From Pedobacter cryophilus (GTDB taxonomy: Bacteria > Bacteroidota > Bacteroidia > Sphingobacteriales > Sphingobacteriaceae): a stretch of 64,000 nucleotides of DNA. The position numbers and the translations under genes are program-made. This document shows positions 34,325 to 43,976 of the stretch, piece after piece. The stretch covers positions 124,001 to 188,000 of the forward strand of contig NZ_SWBP01000006.1 in assembly GCF_005116455.1 (NCBI RefSeq), read 5' to 3'. How positions within the stretch are numbered: the stretch's first letter is position 1; the number at the start of each line of letters is the position of its first letter. The notes under the pieces were generated by a model. The model did not search any database. It worked only from the letters and a program-made list of their open reading frames with translations, and had not been told where the DNA came from.

Positions 34325-35425
34325 TTAATTCACAGGACGCACCATTACAATTTTATCATCGCTACCATTGCTGGTGATAAAATATACCTCACCATCTTTA
34401 CCTACGCATATTGCTCTTTTTCTGCCAAACTCATTGGCAAAAAAATCTGCCTGACTTTCTATACTAGTTTTATTATCGTTTAGCTTAAGCTGGATAATTT
34501 TACTGGCTTTTAAAGTGGTAAGCAATAAAGAATTTTTCCATTGGGGAATGAGATTGCTGTTATAATAAGCTAAACCTGCTGTAGCAACTGTTGGCGACCA
34601 ATTAATTAAGGGTTCTACTACATTATTGGCTGCACAAAAGCTTGCTTCGGTACTGGTATTGCAAAAACCTTCTACATTTGGCCAACCATAATTTCTCCCT
34701 TTTTGGATCAAATTAATTTCATCATCGTTACTTGGACCATGTTCTGATGCAAATAGTTTATCATCAACAAAAACCAAACCTTGTGAATTTCTATGTCCAA
34801 ATGAGTAAATATAGCTGCCAGTTACGGGATTGTCTGATGGAATAGTGCCGTCTAAATTTAATCTTAAAACTTTACCAGATAATGAATTCATTTGCTGCGC
34901 TGAAGCCGCATTTGTGGCATCACCGGTAGTTACAAATAACTTTTTATCGCTACTTATTAATAAGCGGCTACCATTATGATAAGTCCCTGCTGGTATATTT
35001 TGAATTAAAATATTGGGATTAATAAGCGTGTTATTGCTGTAAGTATATCTTACTACTTTTTCGCGGTAAACATTATTTGCATTATAATTATAAACTACAT
35101 AAACGTAAGGGGAAACGTTAAAATCTGGATGTAGCACCATGCCCAACAAACCTCCTTCACCTTGACTCACCACATCTGATATGGTGAATAAAGGCGAAAT
35201 TTGTTTAGTTACTGGGTTCACACGACTTATTTTTCCGGATTTTTCTGTTATCCAAAGTTGATCATCAGGGCCATATATAATTTCCCAAGGCAGCACCAAG
35301 CCCGATGCAATCACTGTAGATTGTAGGGCTACCGGTGTATTATTATCAACAGTATCTGTAGGCTTGTTTGACTTTTTGCAAGAAAAAAAAGCAATGGTGA
35401 GTAAGAATAAAATTAGATGTTTCAT
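34325..35425 (-). CDS. PQQ-dependent sugar dehydrogenase-like lipoprotein
   Basis: A 366-residue lipoprotein (lipobox FFSC near residue 17 from the ATG at 35423-35425; an in-frame TTG 6 bp upstream is less likely). The rest is a six-bladed propeller of the soluble glucose/aldose dehydrogenase family: LPWEIIYGPDDQLWITEKSGKISRVNP, GGLLGMVLHPDF, YHNGSRLLIS, YSFGHRNSQGLVFVDDKLFASEHGPSNDDEINLI, NYGWPNVEGF. The conserved histidine and the HGPxxDDE calcium/PQQ region are present. The substrate is unknown. Confidence 0.9.
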   Translation of the reverse strand: MKHLILFLLTIAFFSCKKSNKPTDTVDNNTPVALQSTVIASGLVLPWEIIYGPDDQLWITEKSGKISRVNPVTKQISPLFTISDVVSQGEGGLLGMVLHPDFNVSPYVYVVYNYNANNVYREKVVRYTYSNNTLINPNILIQNIPAGTYHNGSRLLISSDKKLFVTTGDATNAASAQQMNSLSGKVLRLNLDGTIPSDNPVTGSYIYSFGHRNSQGLVFVDDKLFASEHGPSNDDEINLIQKGRNYGWPNVEGFCNTSTEASFCAANNVVEPLINWSPTVATAGLAYYNSNLIPQWKNSLLLTTLKASKIIQLKLNDNKTSIESQADFFANEFGRKRAICVGKDGEVYFITSNGSDDKIVMVRPVN

Positions 35426-35471
35426 TTTCAAAGGGTTTAAAAAAATAAACGCTTAAAACTTTCAAATAGTT

Positions 35472-37838
35472 TTATTTTAGGTATACATAAGTAATCCCAT
35501 CTCCTCCTCTATCAGCATGTTCATCTTCCATTTTACTCACCTGAGGATATTTTTTTAAATAATTACGAATCAATTTCCTTAAAATACCGTCGCCTTTGCC
35601 ATGTATTACTTTAAAAGAAGAAAATCCAAACATCACTGCTCTATCAAAATAACGTTCTAATTCGGCAACGGCATCTTCCCCTCTTTTACCTCTTAAATCT
35701 ATCTCTGGTGAAAAACTTGCGGCGGAATCTGTATAGGACGAAGTTCCAAACCTTTTTACCTCTTTTGGCACTTGCTTATTGGCTACTTTCTCTACCCTTT
35801 TCTTTTTAACTACAGATCTTAACTCGCCAAAAGCCACTATTAAATTATCTTTTGCGACTTCTAAAACCTGGGCTAAATTATCAGAATCAAGCATTTTAAT
35901 CCAATCTCCTGCAACAATTTCATCCTGACTGATTTCTGTTTTAGGCTTTTGTACAGGTTTAATCTCGTTTACTTTTAAAGCTTCATGTAATTGTGCTCTT
36001 AAAGCTTGGGTTTTAACCTTATCAGCTTTCACCTCCTTAATTTCAGAAATGGTGTTTTCTACTAATTTATTGGCATTTTTTATAATTTGCTGAGCTTCAA
36101 GCTTGGCTTCTCTAATTAAATTACGCTTGTTCTCTTCGTAATAATTCTTTAACGTTTCATTTTCGGCTAATAGCGATTTATATTTTCGTTGCTGCTTATC
36201 TAACTCTATTTTACTGTCAAAAACTTCCTTTTTATCTCTTTCTAAATCAACCAATAAGGTATCCACTTTTCTTTGCTGAACGCTGATTTTACTTTTTGCT
36301 AACGCGATTAAATGCGGAGACAAACCTATTTTTTGAGCAATCTCAAAAGCATAAGAACTCCCTGGCTTACCCATTTCTAACATGTACATAGGCTTAAGAT
36401 TCACATTATCAAAAACCATTGATGCGTTTTCTAATCCTGCAGCACTATTGGCAAATAATTTCAAATTTGAATAGTGAGTGGTAATCATTCCAAAAGATTT
36501 CTTTTGGTTAATTTGCTCTAAAACAGCTTCGGCAATGGGGCCTCCAAAAAGTGGATCTGTTCCGGTACCAAACTCATCAATTAATATTAAGGTTTTGCCA
36601 GAAGCATGCTCTGTAAAGTATTTCATTTTTGAAAGATGCGCACTATAAGTACTCAAATCACTTTCTATAGATTGATCATCGCCTATATCAGCAAAAAGTT
36701 GCTTAAAAATACCCACTTCTGATTCGGCTGCGGCCGGAATTAATAAACCTGCCTGAACCATAATTTGCAATAAGCCTACGGTTTTCATGGCGACAGATTT
36801 ACCACCTGCATTAGGTCCTGAAACTAATAAAATACGCACTTGGTCATCTAAATGCATATTTAAAGGAACTACCGGCTTTCCACTTTCCCTATGACTTAAA
36901 AGTAATAATGGATGTTTAGCATTAATTAGTTTGAGCTTGGCATCCTTTAATAAAACCGGCATATTGGCTTCAATTTTAATCGCAAATAATGCTTTTGCCC
37001 TTACAAAATCTAGCTTGGTTAAAAAACCATGATAAGACAATAAAATGGGCACATAAGGCCTTAATTGGTTGGTGAGCTCTGTTAAAATTCGGATGATCTC
37101 TCTTCGCTTATCGAATTCTAAATCACGTATTTTATTATTTAAACTAAAAACTTCCTCAGGCTCTATAAAAACGGTTTGCCCTGATGAAGATTCATCATGT
37201 ACAAATCCTTTAACTTTTCTTTTATTTTCTGCTAAAATTGGGATACAAATTCGGCCATCTCTAACGGTTAAACTACCATCAGCAGCCCAATTATTTGCTT
37301 GGGCATTCTTATAAATCTGATCTATCTTTTTTCGGGCTTCTTGTTCAGCTTTAGCGATAGCAGTAGTGATTTCAGCCAATAATCTGGATGCATTAGGTTT
37401 AATTTTGCCCCTCACATCAATTACTGCTTCTATGTGTTTAAGAATATTTTTTTCGATAGGCAAATGCTCAAACAAAGCCTCCAAATTTGGATATAAGCCT
37501 GTCCTTTCTTCAAAATACCTAATTACGGCAAATACAGTTTGTAAAGAACTGTAAACTTGAAAAGCTTCGTCTTCACTTAAAAATGTGCCTTCTATTTTTG
37601 CTTTTTCTGCAATTTTCTTGATGTCAAAAAAACTTTGAATAGGAATAGGTTGGTCGTTTTCCAGAATATTTTTAAATTCTGACGTTTGTCTTAGAAACTT
37701 ATTAATCTGATCATAGTTACTCATGAACTGGATTTTATCAACCATTCCACGTCCCATTTCACTGATACAGAAATTTCTTATTGCATTTTTAACATCCTCA
37801 AAACCTAATTTTTGAAGACTATTTAAGGGGTAAATCAT
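35472..37838 (-). CDS. mutS2: Endonuclease MutS2
   Basis: A 788-residue MutS-family ATPase that limits recombination and/or acts in rescue of collided ribosomes in bacteria. A helical core domain is followed by the ATPase with Walker A VSGPNAGGKSVAMKTVG (~340), the DDQSIESDLSTYSAHLSKM signature and Walker B TLILIDEFGTGTDP. A long coiled coil (~510-620) and a C-terminal Smr nuclease domain (IDLRGKRGEDAVAELERYFD...VIHGKGDGILRK) complete the canonical MutS2 order. Its start overlaps the end of the DUF4296 gene by 20 bp. Confidence 0.95.
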   Translation of the reverse strand: MIYPLNSLQKLGFEDVKNAIRNFCISEMGRGMVDKIQFMSNYDQINKFLRQTSEFKNILENDQPIPIQSFFDIKKIAEKAKIEGTFLSEDEAFQVYSSLQTVFAVIRYFEERTGLYPNLEALFEHLPIEKNILKHIEAVIDVRGKIKPNASRLLAEITTAIAKAEQEARKKIDQIYKNAQANNWAADGSLTVRDGRICIPILAENKRKVKGFVHDESSSGQTVFIEPEEVFSLNNKIRDLEFDKRREIIRILTELTNQLRPYVPILLSYHGFLTKLDFVRAKALFAIKIEANMPVLLKDAKLKLINAKHPLLLLSHRESGKPVVPLNMHLDDQVRILLVSGPNAGGKSVAMKTVGLLQIMVQAGLLIPAAAESEVGIFKQLFADIGDDQSIESDLSTYSAHLSKMKYFTEHASGKTLILIDEFGTGTDPLFGGPIAEAVLEQINQKKSFGMITTHYSNLKLFANSAAGLENASMVFDNVNLKPMYMLEMGKPGSSYAFEIAQKIGLSPHLIALAKSKISVQQRKVDTLLVDLERDKKEVFDSKIELDKQQRKYKSLLAENETLKNYYEENKRNLIREAKLEAQQIIKNANKLVENTISEIKEVKADKVKTQALRAQLHEALKVNEIKPVQKPKTEISQDEIVAGDWIKMLDSDNLAQVLEVAKDNLIVAFGELRSVVKKKRVEKVANKQVPKEVKRFGTSSYTDSAASFSPEIDLRGKRGEDAVAELERYFDRAVMFGFSSFKVIHGKGDGILRKLIRNYLKKYPQVSKMEDEHADRGGDGITYVYLK

Positions 37839-38217
37839 TTACTTTTTTAGCTTTTGGTTTTGGCTTTATAATAGGTTTAGGTTGTAAGCTTTTTTCTAAG
37901 CCTTCTAAACTATCAATCACCTTTTGGTACATTTCATCAAGCTCTTTTGGTTGTAAACTATAGTAATTTAAGCTTTTGCTAAACTTTGCCGAATCAATGG
38001 CGTGTTTCTTAAATATATAATTATACCTGCTTTTAGCTTGCATTAACATGGTATCTGTGTTTTGTACTTGATATAAATAAGAATCTGAAATATGCATATC
38101 CACAAAAATCTCAATCATTTTATCTTTTTCAATAATGCCTGCCGGAGCTTTCTCTCCCTGACAAGAGATAAAAAAGATAAAGACACCAAACAAAGCCGAA
38201 AGTTTTTTATTCAACAT
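37819..38217 (-). CDS. DUF4296-family lipoprotein
   Basis: A 132-residue lipoprotein (lipobox FFISC, cysteine ~residue 19). The core MIEIFVDMHISDSYLYQVQ and the helical IFKKHAIDSAKFSKSLNYYSLQPKELDEMYQKVIDSLE match DUF4296, a Bacteroidota-specific family of unknown function. A proline/lysine-rich tail ends it. It is upstream of, and overlaps by 20 bp, mutS2, so the two are translationally coupled. Confidence 0.85.
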   Translation of the reverse strand: MLNKKLSALFGVFIFFISCQGEKAPAGIIEKDKMIEIFVDMHISDSYLYQVQNTDTMLMQAKSRYNYIFKKHAIDSAKFSKSLNYYSLQPKELDEMYQKVIDSLEGLEKSLQPKPIIKPKPKAKKVNDLPLK

Positions 38218-38293
38218 AAACAGTTTAATTAAAAATGTGCTGAGCTATTTTGTTATATTTTTAAGATAAGCCCTACACAAAGTAAATCATTTG

Positions 38294-38301
38294 TATTTTT
38301 G
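38294..38301 (+). promoter_or_regulatory. -7-like element before the YggS gene
   Basis: TATTTTTG fits TAnnTTTG and lies 28 bp upstream of the ATG at 38330. No convincing -33 TTG is present. Confidence 0.35.
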
Positions 38302-38329
38302 ACAAATATTCGCATAAAATTACGCATTA

Positions 38330-39028
38330 ATGAGCATTACAGATAATATTAAAGCTTTTAAAACAGAGATAGAAAGCGTAAACGTAAGATTGGTTGCTGT
38401 TTCTAAAACTAAACCTATTGAAGATTTAATGGAAGCTTACAAGGCCGGACAAAGAATTTTTGGTGAAAACCAAGTTCAGGAATTGGCAGATAAGTATGAG
38501 CAATTACCAAAAGATATAGAATGGCATTTAATTGGGCATTTACAAACCAATAAAGTAAAATACATTGCCCCTTTTATATCCCTAATACATTCTGTAGATA
38601 GCCTCAAATTATTAACAGAAATTAACAAACAAGCAGAAAAAAATAACCGAGTAATTGATTGTCTTTTACAAGTTTATATCGCTGATGAAGAAACTAAATA
38701 TGGTTTAGGTTTTGATGAGGTGATTGAGCTTTTAGAATCTCAAGAATTTACTGAGCTTAAAAATATCAGAATTGTTGGGGTAATGGGCATAGCCACCAAT
38801 ACCGAAAATCAGAAACAAATTAATGATGAGTTTTACGAATTAAGAACTCTTTTTGAAGGATTAAAAATAGCTTATTTTAAAAATGAACCTTCATTTAAAG
38901 AAATTTCTATGGGTATGTCTGCCGATTATAAAATAGCTATTGAGCAAGGTTCTACTCTAGTAAGAATTGGTAGTGATATTTTTGGTGAGCGAGTGATCAA
39001 ACATTTTAAAAATCAGGAAGAAGAATAA
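38330..39028 (+). CDS. YggS-family PLP homeostasis protein
   Basis: A 232-residue PLP-binding barrel protein of the YggS/PROSC/PLPBP family, which buffers pyridoxal phosphate. The PLP lysine is Lys26 in LVAVSKTKPIEDL. Also visible are FGENQVQELADK, WHLIGHLQTNK, SVDSLKLLTEI and the phosphate-binding SMGMSADYKIAIEQGSTLVRIGSDIFG. It is the first gene of a run with a GNAT protein, aspartokinase and a methyltransferase on the same strand, with gaps of 1, 32 and -8 bp. Confidence 0.93.
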   Translation: MSITDNIKAFKTEIESVNVRLVAVSKTKPIEDLMEAYKAGQRIFGENQVQELADKYEQLPKDIEWHLIGHLQTNKVKYIAPFISLIHSVDSLKLLTEINKQAEKNNRVIDCLLQVYIADEETKYGLGFDEVIELLESQEFTELKNIRIVGVMGIATNTENQKQINDEFYELRTLFEGLKIAYFKNEPSFKEISMGMSADYKIAIEQGSTLVRIGSDIFGERVIKHFKNQEEE

Positions 39029-39029
39029 T

Positions 39030-39497
39030 ATGAATATACCTATCCGCTTTGCGGTAAAAGAAGATTGCCCAAGAATGTTAACGCTAATTCACGAATTAGC
39101 GCTTTATGAAAAAGCTCCTGAAGAAGTAACCGTTACTTTAGCCGCTTTTGAGGATGCGGGGTTTGGTGAAAACCCTATTTGGAAAGCTTTTGTGGCAGAA
39201 AAAGATGGCAAAATAGAAGGTTTTGCATTGTTTTACATTCGCTACTCTACCTGGAAAGGTTGCAGATTATATTTGGAAGATTTTATTGTGACAGAAAATA
39301 TGCGTGGCCAGGGAATTGGTAAAATTTTGTTTGAGCGAGTTTTAAAAGAAGCTAAAGATAAAAATTATGTTGGTGTTGTTTGGCAGGTCTTAGACTGGAA
39401 CCAACCGGCTATTAATTTTTACAACAAGTACAACGCCCATTTAGAAGATGGTTGGCTAAATGCTTCCCTCTCAAAAGATCAAATTCAAGCTTTCTAA
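39030..39497 (+). CDS. GNAT-family N-acetyltransferase (diamine acetyltransferase-like)
   Basis: A 155-residue GNAT with the acetyl-CoA loop VTENMRGQGIGKILFERVL and the family segments ALYEKAPEEVTVT, FALFYIRYSTWKGCRLYLEDFIV and VGVVWQVLDWNQPAINFYNKYNA. This resembles spermidine/spermine or thialysine acetyltransferases. It begins 1 bp after the YggS gene, so it is in the same operon. Confidence 0.9.
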   Translation: MNIPIRFAVKEDCPRMLTLIHELALYEKAPEEVTVTLAAFEDAGFGENPIWKAFVAEKDGKIEGFALFYIRYSTWKGCRLYLEDFIVTENMRGQGIGKILFERVLKEAKDKNYVGVVWQVLDWNQPAINFYNKYNAHLEDGWLNASLSKDQIQAF

Positions 39498-39529
39498 TTT
39501 TAAGCACTAACTATTACACAACAATATAA

Positions 39530-40789
39530 ATGCAGGTATTCAAATTTGGAGGAGCTTCTGTTAAAGATGCCGAAGGGATAAAAAATCTTACAGCAATTGT
39601 AAAATCTAATTCATCAGAAAAACTGTTGATTGTAATTTCTGCAATGGGTAAAACCACCAATGCTTTAGAAAAACTCACCAACAGCTATTTTTATCAACAA
39701 AATGATGTGAATGAAATATTTGATGAAATTAAAACATATCATTTCGAGATTTTACATCAATTATTTGAAAACCCAAACCACCCTGTTTTTAATGAAATCA
39801 ACAATACTTTTGTAGAAATAGATTGGATTATTGAAGATGAACCTGTAGATGGTTATGATTTTATTTATGATCAAATAGTATCTATTGGCGAATTGGTTTC
39901 TACCCGCATTGTGAGTCATTATTTAAATTTTGCAGGCATCAATAGCCTTTGGTTGGATGCCCGTTCCTACATCCAAACAGATAATACTTACCGAGAAGGA
40001 AAAATTGACTGGGACAAAACAGCACAGCTCATTCAAAAAAATATTCCTCAAATTCTTCAACATCAAATTGGCATAACTCAAGGTTTTATTGGTAATACTT
40101 CAGAAAACTTCACTACCACTTTAGGACGAGAAGGATCTGATTTTACCGCTGCTATTTTTGCATCCTGCTTAAACGCCCAAGCCGTTACCGTTTGGAAAGA
40201 TGTTCCCGGGATTTTAAATGCCGACCCTAAACTGTTTTCAGACTGTATCAAATTTGATGAACTTTCTTATGAAGAAGCCATAGAAATGACTTATTATGGC
40301 GCAACGGTTATTCACCCTAAAACCATTAAACCTTTACAAAATAAGCACATTCCATTATACGTAAAGCCTTTTTTAACCCCTTCAGAAAACGGAACTATTA
40401 TTAAAGAAGCTGTAATAGAAATCCTCACTCCCATTATTATTGTAAAGAAAAATCAAATATTGGTCACCTTAAGTACCCGAGATTTATCTTTTATTACAGA
40501 AAACCATTTAAGAGATATTTTTAAGGCTTTCGCCGATGTAAATATCAAAGTGAATACCTTGCAAATTTCGGCTTTAAGCTTTTCGGCTAGTTTTGATTTT
40601 GATGACAACAAGTTTGAGCATTTTCAAAATGAAATGAAAAATGATTTTAAAATCAGGTTTAATACCGATTTAAAATTAATCACCATCCGTCATGCTAATG
40701 ATGAGAGCATCCAAAAATACATCAAAACCAAAATTTACTTGGAGCAACGCAGTAGAAATACCGCTCAATTTGTATTAAAAGATGAATAA
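39530..40789 (+). CDS. lysC: Aspartate kinase
   Basis: A 419-residue aspartokinase that makes aspartyl phosphate, the first step toward lysine, threonine and methionine. The kinase domain has KFGGASVKDAEGIKNL, LIVISAMGKTTNALE, IGITQGFIGNTSENFTTTLGREGSDFTAAIFA and VTVWKDVPGILNADPKL. The C-terminal ~130 residues form ACT-like regulatory repeats. No homoserine dehydrogenase domain is fused, so it is the monofunctional form. It overlaps the next gene by 8 bp. Confidence 0.92.
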   Translation: MQVFKFGGASVKDAEGIKNLTAIVKSNSSEKLLIVISAMGKTTNALEKLTNSYFYQQNDVNEIFDEIKTYHFEILHQLFENPNHPVFNEINNTFVEIDWIIEDEPVDGYDFIYDQIVSIGELVSTRIVSHYLNFAGINSLWLDARSYIQTDNTYREGKIDWDKTAQLIQKNIPQILQHQIGITQGFIGNTSENFTTTLGREGSDFTAAIFASCLNAQAVTVWKDVPGILNADPKLFSDCIKFDELSYEEAIEMTYYGATVIHPKTIKPLQNKHIPLYVKPFLTPSENGTIIKEAVIEILTPIIIVKKNQILVTLSTRDLSFITENHLRDIFKAFADVNIKVNTLQISALSFSASFDFDDNKFEHFQNEMKNDFKIRFNTDLKLITIRHANDESIQKYIKTKIYLEQRSRNTAQFVLKDE

Positions 40790-41966
40790 TCTCATCAATA
40801 AAAACATGCTGAAATCAGAAGTTCAGGATTTTATCCATAAAAACCTGAAAACAGATTTACAAAAGCTCATTTTAAAAGGTTCTCCTTTTCCTGAGGTAAG
40901 CATACAAGAATTAGCCATACAAATAGAAGGAAAAAACAAAGCCGAAAAAAAATTACCAACTTGGTTTAAAACCGAAAACATCATCTTTCCTCCTAAATTA
41001 AATTTAGAACAAGCCTCTTCAGAAATCACCGCAAAATATAAAGCCGGCTTAATTGGAGAAGGTAATTTAATAGATTTAACAGGCGGTTATGGGGTAGATG
41101 ATTATTATTTTGCTGAGAAAACCAATGTTGTTTATCACTGCGAAATGAATGAGCAACTTTCTGTTATTGTAAAACACAACGCACAAGTATTAGGAATAAA
41201 TAATATACAATGCATTAAGGGGGATAGTCAAGACTTTTTGGCAAAACAAACCCAATTTGATACCATTTACATTGATCCTTCTAGAAGAGTAGAAAGTAGC
41301 CGAGTTTTCTTATTTAAAGATTGCGAGCCCAATGTGATAGAAAACCAATCTCTATATCTTAAAAAGGCTAAAAAAGTAATCATAAAAGCAGCGCCAATGT
41401 TAGATATTAGTGCTGGAATTAGCGAATTAAAAAACGTAGCTGAAGTTCACATTATTAGTGTTAACAATGAATGTAAGGAATTGCTTTTTATATTAGCGCC
41501 TATTGCATTGGCTGAACCTAAAATATACTGTGCTTTGTTGAATCAAAAACAAGAAAGAGTTTATTCTTTTTCTTATGCCGAAGAAAAAGCTCTTATAACT
41601 AAAGTAAAACCTTTAAAAAATTATTTATACGAGCCCGATGCCGCTATTTTAAAAGCCGGTTTTTTTAAATCTATCACCCAAAAATTTGAGGTAGATAAAA
41701 TACATCAGCATACGCATTTATATACCTCAGAAAACCAAGTAGAAAACTTTGCAGGTAAAACGTTTGAAATTATTAAAACCACACTTTTTCAAAACTTTAA
41801 AGCCAGTAAATCAATGGCTAAAGCAAATGTGGTGACCAGAAATTTCCATCTCAAGCCAGAAGAAATCAAAAAAACGTTTAAGATTAAAGATGGCGGAGAT
41901 ATTTATTTGTTCTTTTGTACTAATTATAAAGAGCAAAAAGTAGTGGTAGAAGTTAAAAGAATCTAA
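40782..41966 (+). CDS. SAM-dependent methyltransferase with THUMP-like domain
   Basis: A 394-residue protein. An N-terminal helical region (~1-85) precedes a class I methyltransferase core: LIDLTGGYGVDDYYFAEKT (SAM loop), VYHCEMNEQLSVIVKHNA (acidic ribose contact) and the catalytic-loop-like FDTIYIDPSRR. A C-terminal THUMP-like domain (RNFHLKPEEIKKTFKIKDGGDIYLFFCTN) suggests an RNA substrate. The initial ATG overlaps the aspartokinase gene; the ATG at 40806 is an alternative start. Confidence 0.85.
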   Translation: MNNLINKNMLKSEVQDFIHKNLKTDLQKLILKGSPFPEVSIQELAIQIEGKNKAEKKLPTWFKTENIIFPPKLNLEQASSEITAKYKAGLIGEGNLIDLTGGYGVDDYYFAEKTNVVYHCEMNEQLSVIVKHNAQVLGINNIQCIKGDSQDFLAKQTQFDTIYIDPSRRVESSRVFLFKDCEPNVIENQSLYLKKAKKVIIKAAPMLDISAGISELKNVAEVHIISVNNECKELLFILAPIALAEPKIYCALLNQKQERVYSFSYAEEKALITKVKPLKNYLYEPDAAILKAGFFKSITQKFEVDKIHQHTHLYTSENQVENFAGKTFEIIKTTLFQNFKASKSMAKANVVTRNFHLKPEEIKKTFKIKDGGDIYLFFCTNYKEQKVVVEVKRI

Positions 41967-42017
41967 ACTAATTTTAAAAACAAGGTGCATAATTTTAGAA
42001 TTATCCCAACAACAAAA

Positions 42018-42046
42018 AAAGCCCGCTTATCTAATAAGCAGGCTTT
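42018..42046. terminator. Bidirectional terminator
   Basis: AAAGCCCGCTTAT pairs with ATAAGCAGGCTTT (one C/A mismatch) over a tight loop, between the methyltransferase gene and the convergent cold-shock gene. Confidence 0.8.
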
Positions 42047-42065
42047 ACAATCCATTCAAATTCTA

Positions 42066-42260
42066 TTAAACCTTCTTTACGTTCACCGCTTGAGGACCTT
42101 TTTTGCCGTCTTCTATATCAAATTCAACATCATCGTTGTCTTTAATAGCATCTACACCGCCAATTACATCCTTAAAGTGAACAAAAATATCTTTACCATC
42201 ACAAATAATGAATCCGAAACCTTTTTGTGCATTAAACCATTTTACTTTACCAGTTTTCAT
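42066..42260 (-). CDS. Cold-shock-domain protein
   Basis: A 64-residue single OB-fold RNA chaperone of the CspA family. The RNP1 (KGFGFI) and RNP2 (DIFVHF) motifs are both present in [31 protein letters not shown]. It is a single gene ending in a terminator shared with the convergent methyltransferase gene. Confidence 0.95.
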   Translation of the reverse strand: MKTGKVKWFNAQKGFGFIICDGKDIFVHFKDVIGGVDAIKDNDDVEFDIEDGKKGPQAVNVKKV

Positions 42261-42393
42261 AAATTATTGAGTATTAAACATATAAAATTAAAAAATATAA
42301 TCAATAACTGTAATAAAGTAAACAGGCATTAGATTCATATTTTAAATAACAATATCAAATATAAAAGAAATTCTCACTTAACTAAATATTAAA

Positions 42394-43026
42394 TTATTTA
42401 TTTGGTTGAGGTGTCATTCTCAAATAAGGCTTAATCTCTTTAAATCCTTTCGGAAATTTAGCCGGAATATCCTCTGTTTTAATAGATGGAGATACCACCA
42501 CATCTTCACCTTCTTTCCAATCTGCAGGAGTGGCAACACTGTAATTTGCAGTTAGTTGTAAAGAATCTATTACACGCAAAATCTCCTGAAAGTTTCTTCC
42601 TGTAGATGCAGGATAAGAAATAATCAATTTAACAGTTTTATCTGGCGCAATAATAAATAAAGACCTTACGGTAAAAGTAGTTGACGCATTTGGGTGCATC
42701 ATGCCATACGCTTCAGAAATAGACTTGTCTTCATCAGCTATAATTGGAAAAGTAACTTCTACACCTTGTGTTTCATTAATATCCTTAATCCAACCTTTAT
42801 GTGATTCTACATCATCCACACTTAAAGCCATCACTTTTACATTACGCTTATCAAATTCTTGTTTAAGAGACGCCGTTTTGCCTAATTCTGTGGTACAAAC
42901 AGGCGTATAATCTGCCGGATGCGAAAATAAAACGCCCCAACTATCCCCTAAATATTCATAAAAATCAATTTCCCCTAAAGACGTCTTCGCCTTAAAATTG
43001 GGAGCAATATCACCTAGTCTTAACAT
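42394..43026 (-). CDS. 1-Cys peroxiredoxin (Prx6 type)
   Basis: A 210-residue thiol peroxidase that reduces H2O2 and alkyl peroxides. The peroxidatic cysteine is in FSHPADYTPVCTTELGKTA, with the conserved arginine in TFTVRSLFIIAPD and the Prx6-type extended C-terminus (SVATPADWKEGEDVVVSPSIK...KPYLRMTPQP). No resolving cysteine is apparent. Monocistronic. Confidence 0.94.
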   Translation of the reverse strand: MLRLGDIAPNFKAKTSLGEIDFYEYLGDSWGVLFSHPADYTPVCTTELGKTASLKQEFDKRNVKVMALSVDDVESHKGWIKDINETQGVEVTFPIIADEDKSISEAYGMMHPNASTTFTVRSLFIIAPDKTVKLIISYPASTGRNFQEILRVIDSLQLTANYSVATPADWKEGEDVVVSPSIKTEDIPAKFPKGFKEIKPYLRMTPQPNK

Positions 43027-43273
43027 AGCTTTTTGTTTATATATTCTACTAATTTAGTAGAGTTTTAAAGAGAAAACAACTTTTTAAAGATTATGGAAAA
43101 GCAATGACATTCTCTAATCAAGTCTCGATAGCCACTCTTTCGACTATAGTGCTTGCAAAAAAACGGGAAGCTGCCGCTACGAAAGCGTTTAACTAACCTC
43201 ATGCTTTACAATTAAATTAATTCTACAATAAATACGCCAAAAAACAGGATCTCTTTCTCAAAAATCAGTGCAT
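43027..43273. other. Non-coding region downstream of rplT
   Basis: About 250 bp between the peroxiredoxin start and the rplT terminator. No gene is seen; it holds a partial copy of the GCTGCCGCT repeat (43137-43192). Confidence 0.55.
43137..43192 (+). repeat. GCTGCCGCT interspersed repeat, partial copy
   Basis: It shares CTTTCGACTATA, an A-run, GAAGCTGCCGCTAC and CGTTTAAC, in order, with the copy at 29686-29784. The GGGCGTT end is missing. Confidence 0.45.
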
Positions 43274-43306
43274 AAAAAAAGGAGTTCAAATTGAACTCCT
43301 TTTTTT
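43274..43306. terminator. Terminator of the thrS-infC-rpmI-rplT operon
   Basis: AAAAAAAGGAGTTCAA / TTGAACTCCTTTTTTT forms a near-perfect 16-bp stem with T-runs on both strands, 23 bp past the rplT stop. Confidence 0.9.
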
Positions 43307-43328
43307 ATATCCTAAAACAGATTTATTT

Positions 43329-43673
43329 TTACTTTACTATTTCAACTATTGCTTTAAAAGCTTCTGGATGATTCATTGCTAAATCAGCTAAAACTTTTCT
43401 ATTTAAACCAATATTTTTAGTAGCACATTTTCCTATAAATTGAGAATAAGAAATTCCATACTGACGTGTTGCAGCGTTAATACGTTGAATCCACAATGAT
43501 CTGAACTCTCTTTTCTTAACTTTTCTATCGCGGAAAGCATATTGCAAACCTTTTTCGACAGTATTTTTAGCAATGGTGTAAACCTTGCTTCTTGATCCCC
43601 AGTAGCCTTTGGCTAAATTTAAGATCTTCTTTCTTCTTCTTCTTGACGCTACTGCGTTTACCGAACGTGGCAT
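43329..43673 (-). CDS. rplT: 50S ribosomal protein L20
   Basis: A 114-residue large-subunit protein essential for early 50S assembly. The basic N-terminal helix ([36 protein letters not shown]) and globular C-terminus ([30 protein letters not shown]) are characteristic. It is last in the thrS-infC-rpmI-rplT operon. In other bacteria L20 represses this operon by binding its mRNA; whether that happens here is not shown. Confidence 0.98.
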   Translation of the reverse strand: MPRSVNAVASRRRRKKILNLAKGYWGSRSKVYTIAKNTVEKGLQYAFRDRKVKKREFRSLWIQRINAATRQYGISYSQFIGKCATKNIGLNRKVLADLAMNHPEAFKAIVEIVK

Positions 43674-43745
43674 AATTTAATTGTTTTTGGTAAGAGGTGA
43701 TCCTTTTAAAAGAATACTTAAACCCAATCCCTGGTTAATAAATAA

Positions 43746-43946
43746 TTACTTTCCGATGCAAAGCATACGTTGAACATTTCCCAAATCACCATTAGAAACT
43801 AATTGTGTGTGAGTTAAGTTACGTTTTTGCTTTGTGGTCTTCTTAGTTAGAATGTGACTCTTGTAGGCACTCTTTCTCTTAATTTTACCGGTTCCAGTAA
43901 GCGAAAAACGCTTTTTTGCGCTGGAATTGGTTTTCATTTTTGGCAT
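43746..43946 (-). CDS. rpmI: 50S ribosomal protein L35
   Basis: A 66-residue basic ribosomal protein with the typical opening [43 protein letters not shown]. It lies between infC and rplT in the usual order, with a 30-bp gap from infC and a 72-bp gap to rplT. Confidence 0.98.
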   Translation of the reverse strand: MPKMKTNSSAKKRFSLTGTGKIKRKSAYKSHILTKKTTKQKRNLTHTQLVSNGDLGNVQRMLCIGK

Positions 43947-43976
43947 AATAATGCTTTTTAATTTAACCTGTTAATA

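Noticed and set aside
41985-42332. 115-codon plus-strand frame over the cold-shock gene
   Set aside because: It runs through a terminator and antisense to a certain cold-shock gene; the composition is not protein-like.
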